The notes under the pieces: generated by a model | What the model was told of the DNA's origin: nothing | The model's database searches: none | What the model saw: the letters and a program-made list of their open reading frames with translations, nothing else | Assembly: GCA_001466705.2 (NCBI GenBank) | Contig: LATX02000046.1 | Coordinates: 372,001 to 436,000 of the forward strand | DNA length: 64,000 nt | From: Moniliophthora roreri | Taxonomy: Eukaryota; Basidiomycota; Agaricomycetes; Agaricales; Marasmiaceae | Direction of reading: 5' to 3' | Made by a program: the position numbers and the translations under genes | In this document: one piece after another, positions 47,626 to 59,925 of the stretch | Numbering within the stretch: position 1 is the stretch's first letter | Layout: every line of letters begins with the position of its first letter

Positions 47626-47849
47626 TTTCTAACGGATTTGGAGACTTCGAACCCAAAGATTTATGCTGAGGAAGGCAAGGGTGTGCACAAAGGGAAGAAA
47701 ATAGTCACGGAAAAAGAACGTGGCTCGCGTAGACCAATCACGTTGTCGCGTCCCCCCTTTGTCCGGAACTGCCGTCGGAATTTAGCGAAGGTGTAAAAGC
47801 TGAAAGCTATCTAGACCAAGTCTACACGCGTCAAAGAGCTATCTACGCT

Positions 47850-49737
47850 TCATCGTGAGCCATTGGTAACCACCTTCCCATTCAAGCAAGTAACACCCTC
47901 ATTCGTCGAGTTATCGGTCTTGATTCCACCTGCCCCGTAGGTCTTGGCGTCCGAGGTGAACTTGTAGGCCGCGTTGCCTTGAATGTTGACATGATGATTA
48001 GCATAAACGGTCGGACCACACTCCGAGGGTGCCCTGAAGGAACCATTGTGATCGGCTCGTCAAAAAGGGGATAAAATGAAGCTTTCGTACGTGACATTCA
48101 AGTTGTTGATATGGATATTAGAGCATCTCCCTGTCGAACAGACCATTGCAGCACCAATGCCCCCAAATTTACCAGAAGCGGTTCCATATTGGTTGTTGAA
48201 GCTAAGAGAAGAGCATCGAGTCCCCGTAGTAATAAGCACTGTGGCACATACTAAATATTAGAAACCGTCACGTTGCTCGGATTTGCGAGACATTCATCGG
48301 CATTTGTTTTGTAACAGTTGTCTAGTAGAAAATGAATCGTCAATCAAAAAATACTGCTTCGATACAGTGACCCCACATACCGATTGTCAAAGGACTGTCA
48401 TTGTTTAGATGTTGAAAGTTGGAGAAAACCACCTGGTCAACGTTGCCATACCCGCGGTTAGCACCAGCCCACGTCTTGATACGAGGACCGTTCTCCGAAT
48501 TCTCGATAGTGACATTGTTGACGTAGATATTCTGGACGATATCTGTAGAGTTGTCAATATGCTGCTCCGAAGTCTATTAGGATCGCGGACCCTTGACTCC
48601 ATCATATTCGCCCAATGAGCCGATGCTGACACCATGTGTTCCGTTACACCATATATCACTGATAAAGACGTTGGTAGCGTTCGGCTTGAAAGACACGCAG
48701 TCGTCGCCATTGTCAATACGTAGGTTATGAATCGTCACGTAAGAGCTGTTGTAGATGTCGACCCCATCCGTTTCTCGATTGCTTTCGCGTCCAAGTGCCC
48801 AGGTATCAGACCTGGAGCGAATGTCGAGATCCTAATTGATGGAGTGGGCTGAGAGGAAACAGCAGCACCGAGGGGAAGTACGAAGTATGGCGTACGTGGA
48901 TGAGAACGTTCCGAGAGGAGTGAATTAAAATTGTCCACCGGGGCGATTGACGTATTTTGAGGTTGCGGATGACGAGGTTGTCGGACTGGGGGATGGGGTA
49001 ATCAACTGCGCGGCATTAACGGACCTAAAGTGACATACAAGGTACGGGAGGAGCAGATGTGGCGGCCGGAGGTCGTCGTTCTCAATCTGAGAAAGGTGTA
49101 AGTCGAATATAACCCGGGTAGCAGTCATTAGTCCGTACTCGAGCATCGTAGAATGTCTGAGAATTGCCTAAGTTTAGACCTGCAGACACCGGGATGTTCG
49201 AATTCCTTACTTGTCCGTTTCCGAATATAGTACCCTTTCCTTCACCATCTAGAACGATGTCCTTTCCGCCGAGCATCCAGGCCACCGAGTTATTTTGATA
49301 AGCTAATAACGGAACGCTCTCAGCACAAACTCCGCGGTGCGTTGATTGCAGTCGCTCACAAACATTGAAAGCATTATCATGCCAGTACTCAACCTGCCGG
49401 ATAGTGAGCACAAGCAAAGCGAAAAAGTGAGATACTTATAAGCTCACGTCATCCCGCAGAGTGATAGTCCCAAGAAGGCGGATATGTGTCCTCTCTAGAC
49501 CAGTGGTGTCGAGTGCAGTACCCAAGAGAAGGTTTTGATCCTCGGGAATGACAACATTTGGGCAACTCTGAGCAGATATCAGCAAAACCAGGAGTGTTGC
49601 AAGGATGAACGTACTCTGAAAGCTTCCTTGATTTGTGGTGAATCATCACCACCACTTGCTCTTAATGTGCAATTCGCCTGCGCTCGAACGTTGGTCAGTA
49701 GACTCAGAATGAAAAGAACAAAAGTTGCGTTGTGCAT
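47850..49737 (-). CDS. secreted exo-polygalacturonase, GH28
   Basis: A gene of about ten or more exons starts at 49737 with a signal peptide (MHNATFVLFILSLLTNVRAQ). GH28 landmarks: WMLGGKDIVLDGEGKGTIFG, RPPHLLLP, DNLVIRNLKIRQSPRW, ETDGVDIYNSSYVTIHNLRI, DNGDDCVSFKP (catalytic Asp pair), CNGTHGVSIGSLGEY (catalytic His; the THG form typical of exo-acting enzymes) and GPRIKTWAG (RIK). Downstream exons read NQYGTASGKFGGIGAAMVCS and end VVTNGSR. The enzyme trims galacturonate from the non-reducing end of pectin outside the cell. The usual N-T-D motif is E-T-D here. Introns are short and all tested joins keep frame. The 350 bp to the next gene hold nothing else that I can support. Confidence 0.88.
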
Positions 49738-50087
49738 GTTTTCAACCTGAGAATGCCAGTCATCTCTTCTCAATCGCTTTTATACCATGGTATCCGGGCC
49801 GTGTATTATAGCATCGAAAGCTTCCAAGACAGAAATGGGTCATGTTTTTGAGCACGAGATGAGGGCGTTGGGTGCACAAAGAGCTCTATCTCCACAGGAG
49901 CATCAACCTTGAAGAATGTCTGAGCTGAAGGGCCGCGTAAAAGAGTTTCTGATCGACGGTGAACAATGCGAGAGACGGTCCGTGTGACGGTCCGAGTGGT
50001 CCTCCAAGAGCATTGAGTCTGAAAACTGGTATAAACATTCAAGATGGTAACCAAGATAGATACAGCATTGGCCAGAACGGGTATCTG

Positions 50088-51368
50088 TTAGTGGTCGATG
50101 AGACCCTTGTCCCGTAAATACTTTTGATGCTCCTTCACATATCCCTTGACGGTGGCATCGATGCTTCTCCGCCAAATAGGTAATCCAATCTGCGTCAACC
50201 TTAACATGAAGTGGTTCAGATTGTATGATTTTTTTGACTCACCGATCCAATGAGCCCGTAAATCATATCCAAAGCTGGGTTATTTCGTGGCGATGCTCCC
50301 CTTGTAGACGAACGGAAGATACTCCCTAGTATCTCGGTCGATATATGGAAGTTGCCTCGCTGAACACCGATGAGTAGTCCCTTGGCAACCTGTTCGGGTG
50401 TTTGACCTCCGTCTGCTTCTTCGATTTTCAAAGTAACTGGAGGCTTTGTCTTGTTTTCCTCGTAGTAACCAGGGCTATAGATGGTCGAGGGGAAGCATAT
50501 GTGGACAGTAGAGTTGTATAGGAGTAATTCGGAACGGAGGGTCTCTGCGAGACCTGGAGACAGTAATGCGGTTAAACTCTATGTAAAGGGATACTTGGGA
50601 AACAAACCTCTGAGTGCGTGTTTTGCTGGAGCATAGGTCGAGTATCCCACAAACGACATCAAACCCATAACGGAAGAAACGAAGACCAGTTTTCCTCTCT
50701 TCTTTTCCCGCACTATTCGCTTGACATAGTCCTAGAAAACCAATTAAAACACGGAATAAGTAGAAAGCACTTTGCACGACGCACCAATGCTGTGTAAGCA
50801 GCCACCCAGTATGAGCTCTCCATTCCTCTCCTCAGTGTTGTCTCGTCCTGCTCGACAAAGTAACCCAGATGTGCGGTTCCAGCGCATAAAAACACGGCAT
50901 CCGGCGTCCTTCCTCCATGAGCTTGTGAGGCCGCTGTCAACGCGTCTGAGGACGCTTGAGAGTTGGTGAGGGAGAAAGAAAAGGATTTCAGGATCTGATC
51001 AGGAGTCTGGCGATTTTTCTTCAAGTAAAACTGGGTTGAGATAGGGCTGAATGTGAAAACCAGCCGACGCACCTCGAGTTCTTCCAGAGCTAATCTTAGC
51101 TTTTCTTTATCCCGTGCGACAATCGAAACATGAGCCCCCTTTTTTGTGAGCAGTATGGCCAGCGCAAGACCAAGGCCTGCCGAGCCTCCGGTGATATAGC
51201 AGTGCTGGAGGAAAGTTGAGGTCGATCAAAGCTCATGGTTGTGGAACAAGTTTGATAGACACATACCTGTCCGCGAGGGTTCCATTTCTTGGTAAAACCC
51301 ATCGCTGCTATAACCAGGAGTAGCGAGGCGGTGAAGACGGCTCCCAATGTCGCAGCCACTGTGGACAT
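50088..51368 (-). CDS. TSC10: 3-ketodihydrosphingosine reductase
   Basis: Exons 51368-51267, 51204-51073, 51030-50785, 50731-50608, 50553-50243 and 50189-50088 give 338 residues (yeast Tsc10 about 320). The enzyme reduces 3-ketosphinganine to dihydrosphingosine with NADPH on the ER membrane. Features: an N-terminal membrane helix (LGAVFTASLLLVIAAMGF), cofactor loop YITGGSAGLGLALA, the catalytic Ser and Y-x-x-x-K in VSSVMGLMSFVGY and TYAPAKHALRG, and the family stretch ICFPSTIYSPGYYEENKTKP (substrate region). All joins are in phase. It is transcribed away from the 7TM gene at 52712. Confidence 0.93.
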
Positions 51369-52711
51369 GGTATGAAGGAAAGCCTTTGACGTTGATATTT
51401 ATTATTCAGTTCGTCCCCGCGAACGCGGCAAGTACTTGTTTTGAACAATTATTCGCCTCCGAGGTATTACACACCCTGATCATCAACAGTCAGAAACGTT
51501 GCAGAACTAGTCAAGTAAACCCTTCCAACTCGCAGTTTACAGCTTCAAAAGTTTTCATCTCGCCCCCGGCGATGCCGACGTCAAGCATGCAGCCGAGTAA
51601 ATACGTCGGGGCTGGGAGTGAGATCCCGAGCTAGAAAAAGGAGAGCGGAGGTCGAGGCTAGCCCAAAGGATAATTTCAGCGTTCACCAATAGCTAAGTAT
51701 CATTTGTCCTCAAGCAGGGCTTCATGCTTCAACTCGGCCTGACTTGCTGCGCATTCTCGATAGTCGTTCTTTTCAGGGAGTTCCGACTTACGATTCACCT
51801 ACCAATCGCTGGGCATTGCAACAAGGAACTCGCATCCATATCCATAGACACCCCACTAGTTATTTCAAGGCTACACAATATCGGGAATAAGTGCGTGCTA
51901 TCTAGCCTTCTCGGGCTCAAATTTATCAACCCATCCATCCTCATTGGGGACTGATATTTCTCGAACTTCAATTGTCGCCCAAAACTACCTTCGTTCATTC
52001 TCACCTTGTCCCGATAAACACATCGATGATGCCCATACTTTCCATTTGATACCTTCGAATCGCCGCGCTAGGCAGCGCTTGTGGGCGGTGATTTTGATAG
52101 CTGTGTCAGGTCTCAATGCTGTGGCTATAGTCATCAAAAGCAATCAGTCCATACTATTAGAGGCTCTCTGAAGTGCGTAATGTCCCGTATATGATCGACT
52201 CGGCTGTATATCCTTGACTTGCCCGATTCCTTCAGTTGGGACCCAGGTGGTCAGTTTGTCGGCCGACTTCGCACCTTTTTTTCCCTACTATTCTCACCGT
52301 CGAGCACACGTAGCCCTCATCGCTGTAGAAGATAACCTATCTTTGATTCACATCTTTCCGACGCCAACATTGATATGAGAAAATCAGTACGAGGGATGAT
52401 CTCCTGAGAAGAAAAGTCCGTCACGTATCTTCCGTTGTTTAAATTGTAAACTAGGCTGATATACTGTATGTACCTGACGACCAGAACATCATCTTGTCTT
52501 GTGCCACTGATCGTGATGGCCAATGATCTCATCCTCCTGACCAGTACTTATGGACTAAAAACTCCACAGGGGTGGCCAACGGGTTGATTTACCACCTAGA
52601 ATAAGCAGTGGCTCGATAGTTTTGATGAGCGAGCCAGGCATGTTAGCAGGGTATAAATGAGCGACTGATAGGATAATTTGGAATAAGCCTTTCGTCCACC
52701 ACTCTCCAAAA
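51369..52711. other. intergenic, divergent promoter region
   Basis: 1.3 kb between TSC10 (leftward) and the first 7TM gene (rightward). No coding frame of substance is present. Confidence 0.4.
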
Positions 52712-54219
52712 ATGGCCGCCGAAGACCTCCAGATCTCCCCAGCTTTTCAGAAGCATCTTTTGATATACTATCCGTTCACTCTCGCGGTGAGCTTCGATCT
52801 TTTATCATGGCATCTTCAAAACTAAAACGACATCTCTACAGGTCATGTTCTTCCTATACGGTTGGTATTTCCTTCACGGTTGCATAAGCGAAACTCAGTC
52901 CATGAGCCTACAGGCTTTTACATACTCCTCTTCGGGATGTCTATTCATCTGCTGCGTCGGCGCAAGCCGGAGGATGTGCAACCAAATTTCTATCTCGTGT
53001 GCTCAGGCGCTCTCTTTGTGTTAACGACAGTCTTGATAGTCGGAACTACGATACTAAAGTATGATTTCGCAATGATGGACTTTGAACTGGTGGATGAGGA
53101 TTCGGTCACGACAGCCATCAAGTCAGTCTGGAGGTCCGAATTTGACGATTGGCATGTACTGATGTTCCTTCTTACAGCGTCTGCTATGGGATTTACAACG
53201 TCCTCCCCCCTTTTGCAAAGTGAGTGTTCTTGAGTAACTTCTATCGCTCTGATTCACAAGCAATGTTTAGTATAGTCGCGGATGCTATCCTAGTAGGTCT
53301 CTACTCCTGCTAAGACCTTGGTGTGATGATTAATCATTGTGGTGCAGATTCATCGATGTTATTTAATTTGGGGATCACGAAAGCGTGTTGCTATTCCGCT
53401 GATCGTGTTATCGACCGTCACGAACGGTAAGACCCCGAGGACCAACTTTAGGCCCGCTAACGCACCCCGCCAGTTCCTTACATCGTCGGATGCGTGATGG
53501 TTTTGGTTAGCGAAATTAGCCCAGCCTTGGGCGGACATTCAAGCACCTTCTGGGAGAATGGGCAAACGACATTGGGAGCAAGCCAAGTCATGAGTGCCAT
53601 TTTCAACATGATACTGACTCTTCTGACTGGTAAGCACTGCTCTTTGCGTTCAGGAAAATGGTCTCAGCATCCGCATAGCTGGCCGTATATGGTGGATAGA
53701 TCGACAAGCCCGAATTCATGGCATTACAGCGGGCGACAAAATTTTGCACTCTGTTTCCCGAATAATGTATGTCCAGTTCCTTTCTTGAAGACAGCAAGTT
53801 GGTCTCATTTTATAACCCCTAGTCTGGAATCTGGAGTTCTCTATCCCATCGTGATTATCATTGGCTTGGTCCTCGAGAACACTTTAGAACCCATGCCTTT
53901 GGACTTTCTTCCCGTGCTCACACTGTTCGCTGTATGTTACCTTCTTGAGCAAAGTTCCTATGAGGATCTAACATACTGAATATAGGCCATCGCCCCGACG
54001 CTCGTCATTGTTCGTGCGCGACTGGCAGTAGGAGCCCGAAACACGCAGGCAGTCTTATCGAACATGCGATTTGGGACCCGGGAAGCGGGGGTATTTACCA
54101 CTGTGTCGCAAATCCAGACCACTATGGGGTCGTCACAACGCTCAGATGACCCAGAAAAGGCCGAAGATGCATTCGGGCAGGGTTTACTACATAATGAATT
54201 ACCAACATTACAGCAATAG
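52712..54219 (+). CDS. 7TM protein A (unnamed Agaricomycete family)
   Basis: Ten exons (52712-52786, 52842-52860, 52914-53121, 53178-53219, 53271-53292, 53348-53426, 53474-53629, 53679-53766, 53823-53931, 53986-54219) give 343 residues. Seven hydrophobic helices are evident. Fixed landmarks shared with the paralogues below are VMFFLYG, YILLFGMSIHLLRRR after TM2, CYGIYNVLPPF, ADAILIHRCYLIWGSRKR, AGRIWWIDRQARI, LESGVLYPIVIII, and AIAPTLVIVRARLAVG leading into a cytosolic tail. Topology resembles a receptor or transporter, but I know no assigned function. The conserved H-R-C-Y-x-I-W-G-S loop is a family hallmark. Confidence 0.85.
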
Positions 54220-54313
54220 TGTCTGGAGCTTCAACGACTGCTGTGCCCTCTTTGTATTTATGTATTCGAGTTATCAGTGATACTCGCAGTATTGACCTTG
54301 TTTCTGGCCCTTA

Positions 54314-56087
54314 TCAATCTGCAGTCTGGACTTGCGAAGTCGCTATCTCCGTCACGGGAGTTCTGGAGTGCTGAGCGTATATGTGAGATCGCATGTGATC
54401 TATTCTCCACAATGGCTCCGGTGTATTGCATATCTTGTAGCACACGTAGGTAGAGTCGTCCCAGATATCTACTCGAATGTTTGACCGCTTGTTCTGGTGC
54501 CATGAAATCAGACAGCGGTGCGCATATTCACGGTAGGCTAGAAAGAGCTCTTCGAAGTCGGATTGAGCGACAATGTTTGTGAAAAGAGTTTGAAGCATCT
54601 CGGCTACTGCCCGAGCGATCTCCGATTTTTGTTCCCTCTCGTCTGGGGGAATGTAGTAGTCGTAGATAGCCCTGGGTAGGTTGCGGGCTATGGACGTGAA
54701 CAGGCCCATATCAATCGCCTCAACGTCAACGTTCGGGAGCTTCCCTTTCGTGTCCGAATCCGATGCTAGCGCTGCGCTCCGGTATGTGGGTGCGAAGTAG
54801 ATCATCGAAATGGGGTGTATCCATCCGTTTCGGAGGCGGGTGATGACGTGGTGGTTCACTGTGATAGAGACTTCGGAGACGAGGGTGGGCTTCGAGCCGT
54901 CAAAAGGGTTGACTGGGCAGTAGAGTACCTTCTGGCGTTTTGCGGGTTTTTCTAGCAGGTCCAGGAGAGAATCGTCCGATATCTCTTCTCCAGATTCCTC
55001 ACTGGCGCCGAGTAGGGGTAGTAGCGCGGAGAAGGCCGCTCGTCGTTTCGAGCCCGGTTTCGGCTGGGAAGGAATGCGAGTCCCGTCAGCAGAGGGGAAT
55101 GGCTGGCGGTTTTGACTCGACAACGCCGGTTGGAGAACATTCGAGCTGAAACCGCCATCCGAACGCGAAGAGCGAATCGCAGTCTCCTTGGGCAGGGGAT
55201 CTGTGAGTGTGTGTGCTAGCGTTGTAGCTTGTGTGTGTGTGAGCTAGCGTGGTAGCTGAGTGGTGTGAGCATACCTGTTCTCTTGACCGCCTTTGGTCGC
55301 TCCGTGTTGCGTAGAGGCCCTGAGGACTCGGCTGGAGGAGAACATGTATCAGAGACTCGTGTAGAGTATAGAGAACCTAACTATCCTCACCTGTACGGTG
55401 TGCACGAGGACCTTCGGTGGGGAGGGTAGGGAGATCCGTGGTTGGACCTCTGAGAGTGTGGCTTGGGAGAGGCAGGACCTCATCCCTGACCTCTGGGACG
55501 GTATCCTCGGAGCCGGGGATGCTGGAGGCTTCCTCCGTGGCTTGGGTGAGGGGGTCGGCTCGACCTTTGCCTTTCCGAGCTCGTTTGTCGAGAGCGACTA
55601 CTCTGCGTCGCTGTGTCTCCGCTTCATCCGTGATCAGCATACGTTTCGTAAGGGCGGCTGCCCTGCGTCGCAGCGATTCCGCCTCTTCTGCGATTTGCAC
55701 GGCTTCTGGGTTGCCTGCGTCATAGAGCCTCTGAAGCTGGTCGTCGACCTCAATCCTGGACCGTTCCGGCGTATCTGGTTGATCTTTGGGACCGACGTCC
55801 CTCGCTCCACCCTCCTCCTCGTCCTCTTCCTCTTCGTCTATCCGGTTCAGCGTTGGGTCTATGCCGATGGGCTCTGATGGTGAGCCGGATGGATCCGAGT
55901 CCTCGGTTAAAGTTGAGGTAGCTCGATCTAGGCTCTTGGAGGCGGCGTTCCCGAATTGAGTACGGGAACGAAGAGTGCGGTCAGATGGAGCTGGTTGGGA
56001 TGGCTGAGAAGAGTGCCGTCTGGTGCGGGAGGTAGTCGAAGTGGATGTGAGTTGGGTGGATGGACCTGGATCGATTGGGGTGTCCAT
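54314..56087 (-). CDS. unknown 546-residue, nuclear-type protein
   Basis: Three exons (56087-55391, 55331-55275, 55200-54314) join in phase. The N-terminal half is disordered and charged: Ser/Thr/Arg-rich, an acidic run RIDEEEEDEEEGG, and Arg/Lys clusters such as KRARKGKGRAD. The C-terminal third looks folded (IDMGLFTSIARNLPRAIYDY, EELFLAYREYAHRCLISWHQ) after a basic KRQK. No domain that I recognise. The second intron is 74 nt and largely a GT/CA microsatellite. It lies tail-to-tail with 7TM gene A and directly beside a 7TM remnant, so it may have arrived with a rearrangement. It could belong to a repeat family. Confidence 0.6.
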
Positions 56088-56304
56088 GGGACGTGTGGAA
56101 GGGCGATGTCGCTGAAAGGTGGAGAGGTGGCTTGAAATGGTGTCCTGTGCTCGCTGGACTCGAGAAGACGCGTATACCGGAGGGGAAGACCTGAGCTCGC
56201 TGCTTCAGGTCTCGCAGTGGATGTCCGAGGAGAGAGAGAGGCGACGAGGTCAGGTGACCTCGTTCGCTCCCTCGAAAACTCATTTTCGGCGTCTACGAGC
56301 CGAA

Positions 56305-56490
56305 AATTGCACGGACAACGATAATCAGGGGATACATCATCCCAGACTCGATGCTACAGAAAAGTGATCAGCTTGAGAAATTGTGCAAAGGAGAAAAACG
56401 CTGTAAAATCAGGATATTCATGCTAAAGTAGAGGCTGAATGCTCATTATGAGGGTCGTAATGGGGTACACCACAATGTGGTCCATAGAGA
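56305..56490 (-). pseudogene. 7TM remnant B
   Basis: On the minus strand, SMDHIVVYPITTL (56489-56447) resembles the first exon of gene C (STDRIVTYPNATL). Only about 100 bp further on comes ESGMMYPLII (about 56352-56310), which matches the sixth-helix exon ESGMLYPLII. All exons that should lie between are missing, so a 7TM paralogue has collapsed to its ends. The 5' region of the neighbouring 546-residue gene begins right beside it. Confidence 0.55.
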
Positions 56491-56902
56491 GTAAACGGGA
56501 AATAGACCTCTAGTATATAAGGCGAAATAAAGACGGAAGCCCCAGGCTGTGGGGAGACCGCCCCCACGCTAAATGTAAAGAACTTCGACCATCATTGATC
56601 GTCGACTCGTCCGAAGGCGTGTTTCCACAGAGCTCATCAAATTAGTTCGAACCTGTGCAGAGGTGCCCACCAGTATGCGAAGCTACAACGATCGCTGCGC
56701 CCTCTTTGCAAGTGTCTCTATGTACGGGCTGGAACCAACGTTACTTCGATGAATACACCAATTTTGGTCTTGCTCCCGACCATTGTCAAACCACAGCCTG
56801 GGTTGTACTACTCTGCAATCTCGTCCTTTCCGTGACTGGGGTTCTGAAACGTATATGTGATACTGCACGCGACCGGTTCTCCACGTCCTGGCCCACTTGA
56901 GC

Positions 56903-58243
56903 TCAGACGATGATCAATGTTGGTGCGATGCCCTGCATGAGTTGTCAGTTCATGAGAATAGAGGATCCTAGCAACACGTACCGCAGCAAGAGGAGTTAGG
57001 GGGAACAGGTCCACAGATAATGAGCCAGGTGTGCTTAAAATGACGAGATGCGCGATGATGATCAAAGGATACAGCATGCCTGACTCAACGCTAAGTATAA
57101 AGGGTGTAAGTTCCGAAGTATCGATCCGAAAACAGGGAAAAAGAATACATCAAACTGATGACATGCCGGATTAGCCCAGACCCGTCGTTGTGTATATCTT
57201 GACCTAGCGCGATCCGGAGCTGTCGGTCTATCCACCAGATTCTACCTGCTACACTCCACAATGAATTACACAAGAAAGATCCAGCCGAGTACTTGAATGC
57301 CTTACCGGTCAAAGCAGTCAACGCCAGGTTGACAGTTCCGTTAAGGATCATGGCTACCATCTGAACAGTCGAACCTTGTTCAGCCAAAGAGTCCTCCGAT
57401 GAAAATCCAGTATGCGAGTGGTGGAGGCCAATGGGCATCAATATTCCGCCAACGATCCCAGCCACTTGTGAGTCGTCCTGAGAAATCGTCTGAGAAGACT
57501 CAAAGATTGACATGACACATACCACAAGTTGCAAACGACGTTACCACGAGAGGCACTGCAACTCGTTTGTCGGACCCCCAAATTAAATAGCACCGATGGA
57601 TCTTCGAAGAACCTTCGTTCAAGTGTCACTCATAATAATATAGGAGCTTACAAGCATGCTATCGGCGACGCCGCTATTCCAGGAGGATGAGTTTGAGCTG
57701 GTAACGTGGATAGTAGGATCTGTAGGACTTACTTTGCGATGAAAGGAAGGATAAATTGAGGTGGCCTAGCAGAAGATGACTATGTGAAAAGGACAGAAAA
57801 CGTAAAGACCTACGCAAGGATGATCATCGAAAAGTCGTTCGGCATGATACTGCTGAGAATCAATGGGGATTCATGGTTCTCAACAATGGAAAACTTGATT
57901 GCTGCTTGGTGTGTCAAGATTACAGTCTCCACGACTACCATGCAGGTAGCTACCACAAACAAAAGTGTGATCCAAGCCATATAGAGGGTGTGGTATGTTT
58001 TCTCAGAGGACCTTCGGCGTAGCAAATGCACACAAATGCTAAAAAGTAGGACATAGAAACCTAGAAATGATATTGAGCCATACACCATGGATCATTGATC
58101 TCGTCCTACCATAGAGAAAGTACATGATCTGATATGAATCTTGAGGAAAACGCGTGGAAAGAGAAGCCAAAACTCACCGATAAGGTCGCATTGGGATATG
58201 TTACAATGCGATCCGTAGAGAGGAAAATGCCCTCCCTATCCAT
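56903..58243 (-). CDS. 7TM protein C, truncated tail
   Basis: The first exon is 58243-58178 (MDREGIFLSTDRIVTYPNAT); the next, very small exon reads VMYFLYG and is followed by FYVLLFSICVHLLRRR. Later exons show IHRCYLIWGSDKRVAVPLVV, GIVGGILMPIG, RIWWIDRQLRIALGQ, ESGMLYPLIIIAHLVI and GIAPTLIIV. Here a TGA (56903-56905) sits where the paralogues have Arg (IVRA or VVRT). The same frame remains open and family-like beyond it (VENRSRAVSHIRFRTP) until 56786. The stop would remove the C-terminal tail just after the last helix. Confidence 0.7.
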
Positions 58244-58557
58244 TTTTTACTGGGGAAGGAAGAAATAGAACGCTCTTCATAGTGATTATATAGGGAAGAG
58301 ATCCTTGTCACAGCTTCCAACAATCATCAAAGATGATCACGGGAAATCCGATGCACGGTGCACAGAAGCCATGTTTTTGCGCATGTCCGTCTGCACGAAG
58401 TAATAAAGCCAATCGCAGGAGCGCTGATGTGATAGGCGCTTTCATTTAAGATTTAAGTACGAAAATTTTCAGTTCCTGTACGAGGGTAAAAGTGATTCCG
58501 CGGGTAGATGGGGTAGGCCAAACCCTTTAGTTCGTCCGGTTGCCACTGTCCTTCTGT

Positions 58558-59925
58558 TCAGACTTTCGCATCGCAGTAAGGTCCCTCTTCCAAACTCCTA
58601 CTGACATTCAAGATAACCTCTTCCATGCATTCTGCGTTCTTCTCCAGCTGAGTCCGGACTACGGTCATGGTCTGAGCAATACACTACATCTCACCGACGT
58701 GAGTCATCCGTCTGCAAGAAAAGAAACAAACAAATGTACGCACAGCGACTAGTGAGCTGATGGGCAAGACATCCGAAAGCCAGCGGCCGGCAGAGCTGGC
58801 TGTGATGCTCAAATGAACAACTAGGATTAAGGGGAAGAGCGACCCGCGTTGCATGCTGTTATATAGGAGTCAGCCTTGACATCAGCATAAAGACGTCAAG
58901 GATACTGACATAATTCCGAAACCGGCGAATTTGGTTGTAGAACTCTTTTCGTCACTTTCGACACCGATCGGTGCTTGACGGGTTGCATGTTGACCTACAT
59001 AGACACCGAGACAGTTAGGATCTGTTAACACGGCCATTAACATCCAAAGAAGTGATCATACCAATCAGGAGATGTAACAATGTGCTGATACTCAACGTAA
59101 TGAAGTGAAGCGTGTCCTGTTTGTCCTCAAGTGCAAGGAAAAAGAGCCCGATTAATCCAGAAACTGGGTGAGAACTCGTTCTTCAGCAATTTATCGTTTG
59201 AAATGTCAATGGTGGGACTACCGTTCGTGAAGAGTGCGGCAAGGAGTAACTTTGAAATGGCAGGTCTTTGTTCGACTGAGGTCGAACGTAAGTGATGGTG
59301 ATGAATCTGAGGTTGACAGGTCAACTCCAGAGTCAGGTCAATACTGCCTACACACTCACGAGGATTCCATCCGTGGCCATACTAAATCGTGCGTATTAGC
59401 TTTCTATAATCAACAAAAGGAGCCGCAGAACGTGCTTTACGATGATAGGGAGAAGACATCGGATAAATCTGTTGAGAGTTATGAGCAATCGGCAGGAAGG
59501 CGAGTGACGCTGGGTACTTGCCTAATACTAGGACTCGTCGAAGCGTCGAATGGGGATTCTCCTTCAAGTGCCAGAAAGAATTCTACTATAGCTCGATGGA
59601 TGAGGGTGAAGGTCTCTAAGTACGTCATGACGGTCGTTCCAACGAAGAGCCCTATGAACCAGGGGAGAGGAACGGCGTGTTTTGCACCGAGTCTCTTTTG
59701 ATCTAGGATACGTCCGAGAGAAAGGAGTTGCAGGATGTGACTGCCTAAAGACAGAAATAATTGCGACCGTTGAACATCATGGAATATGAGCCATTCATAC
59801 CATACAGGAAGTAGATTATCTGTGTTTCGGCGTTAAAGTTCAACGTCTTCAAGGCCGGATAGAGGGAAACTCACTGTAAGACTCGCAATGAGGTATATGA
59901 CAATGGAAGTGGTGTCAGAGTCCAT
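58558..59925 (-). CDS. 7TM protein D, divergent
   Basis: The first exon at 59925 reads MDSDTTSIVIYLIASLT; then IIYFLYG, and GSHILQLLSLGRILDQKRLG, then WFIGLFVGTTVMTYLETF. Exon positions parallel genes A and C. The hallmark loop is altered: IHRCYLIWGS is replaced by IHHHHLRSTS at the same exon boundary. Late exons read GSLFPLILVVHLSI and CIAQTMTVVRTQLEK, ending DAKV at 58558. No stop or frameshift was found in the exons that I traced, so the gene may be functional but diverged. It is head-to-head with IPK1. Confidence 0.6.

Noticed and set aside
55200..55245. GT/CA repeat as a possible regulatory or telomere-like element
   Set aside because: It is a simple dinucleotide microsatellite lying inside an intron, with no telomeric hexamer.
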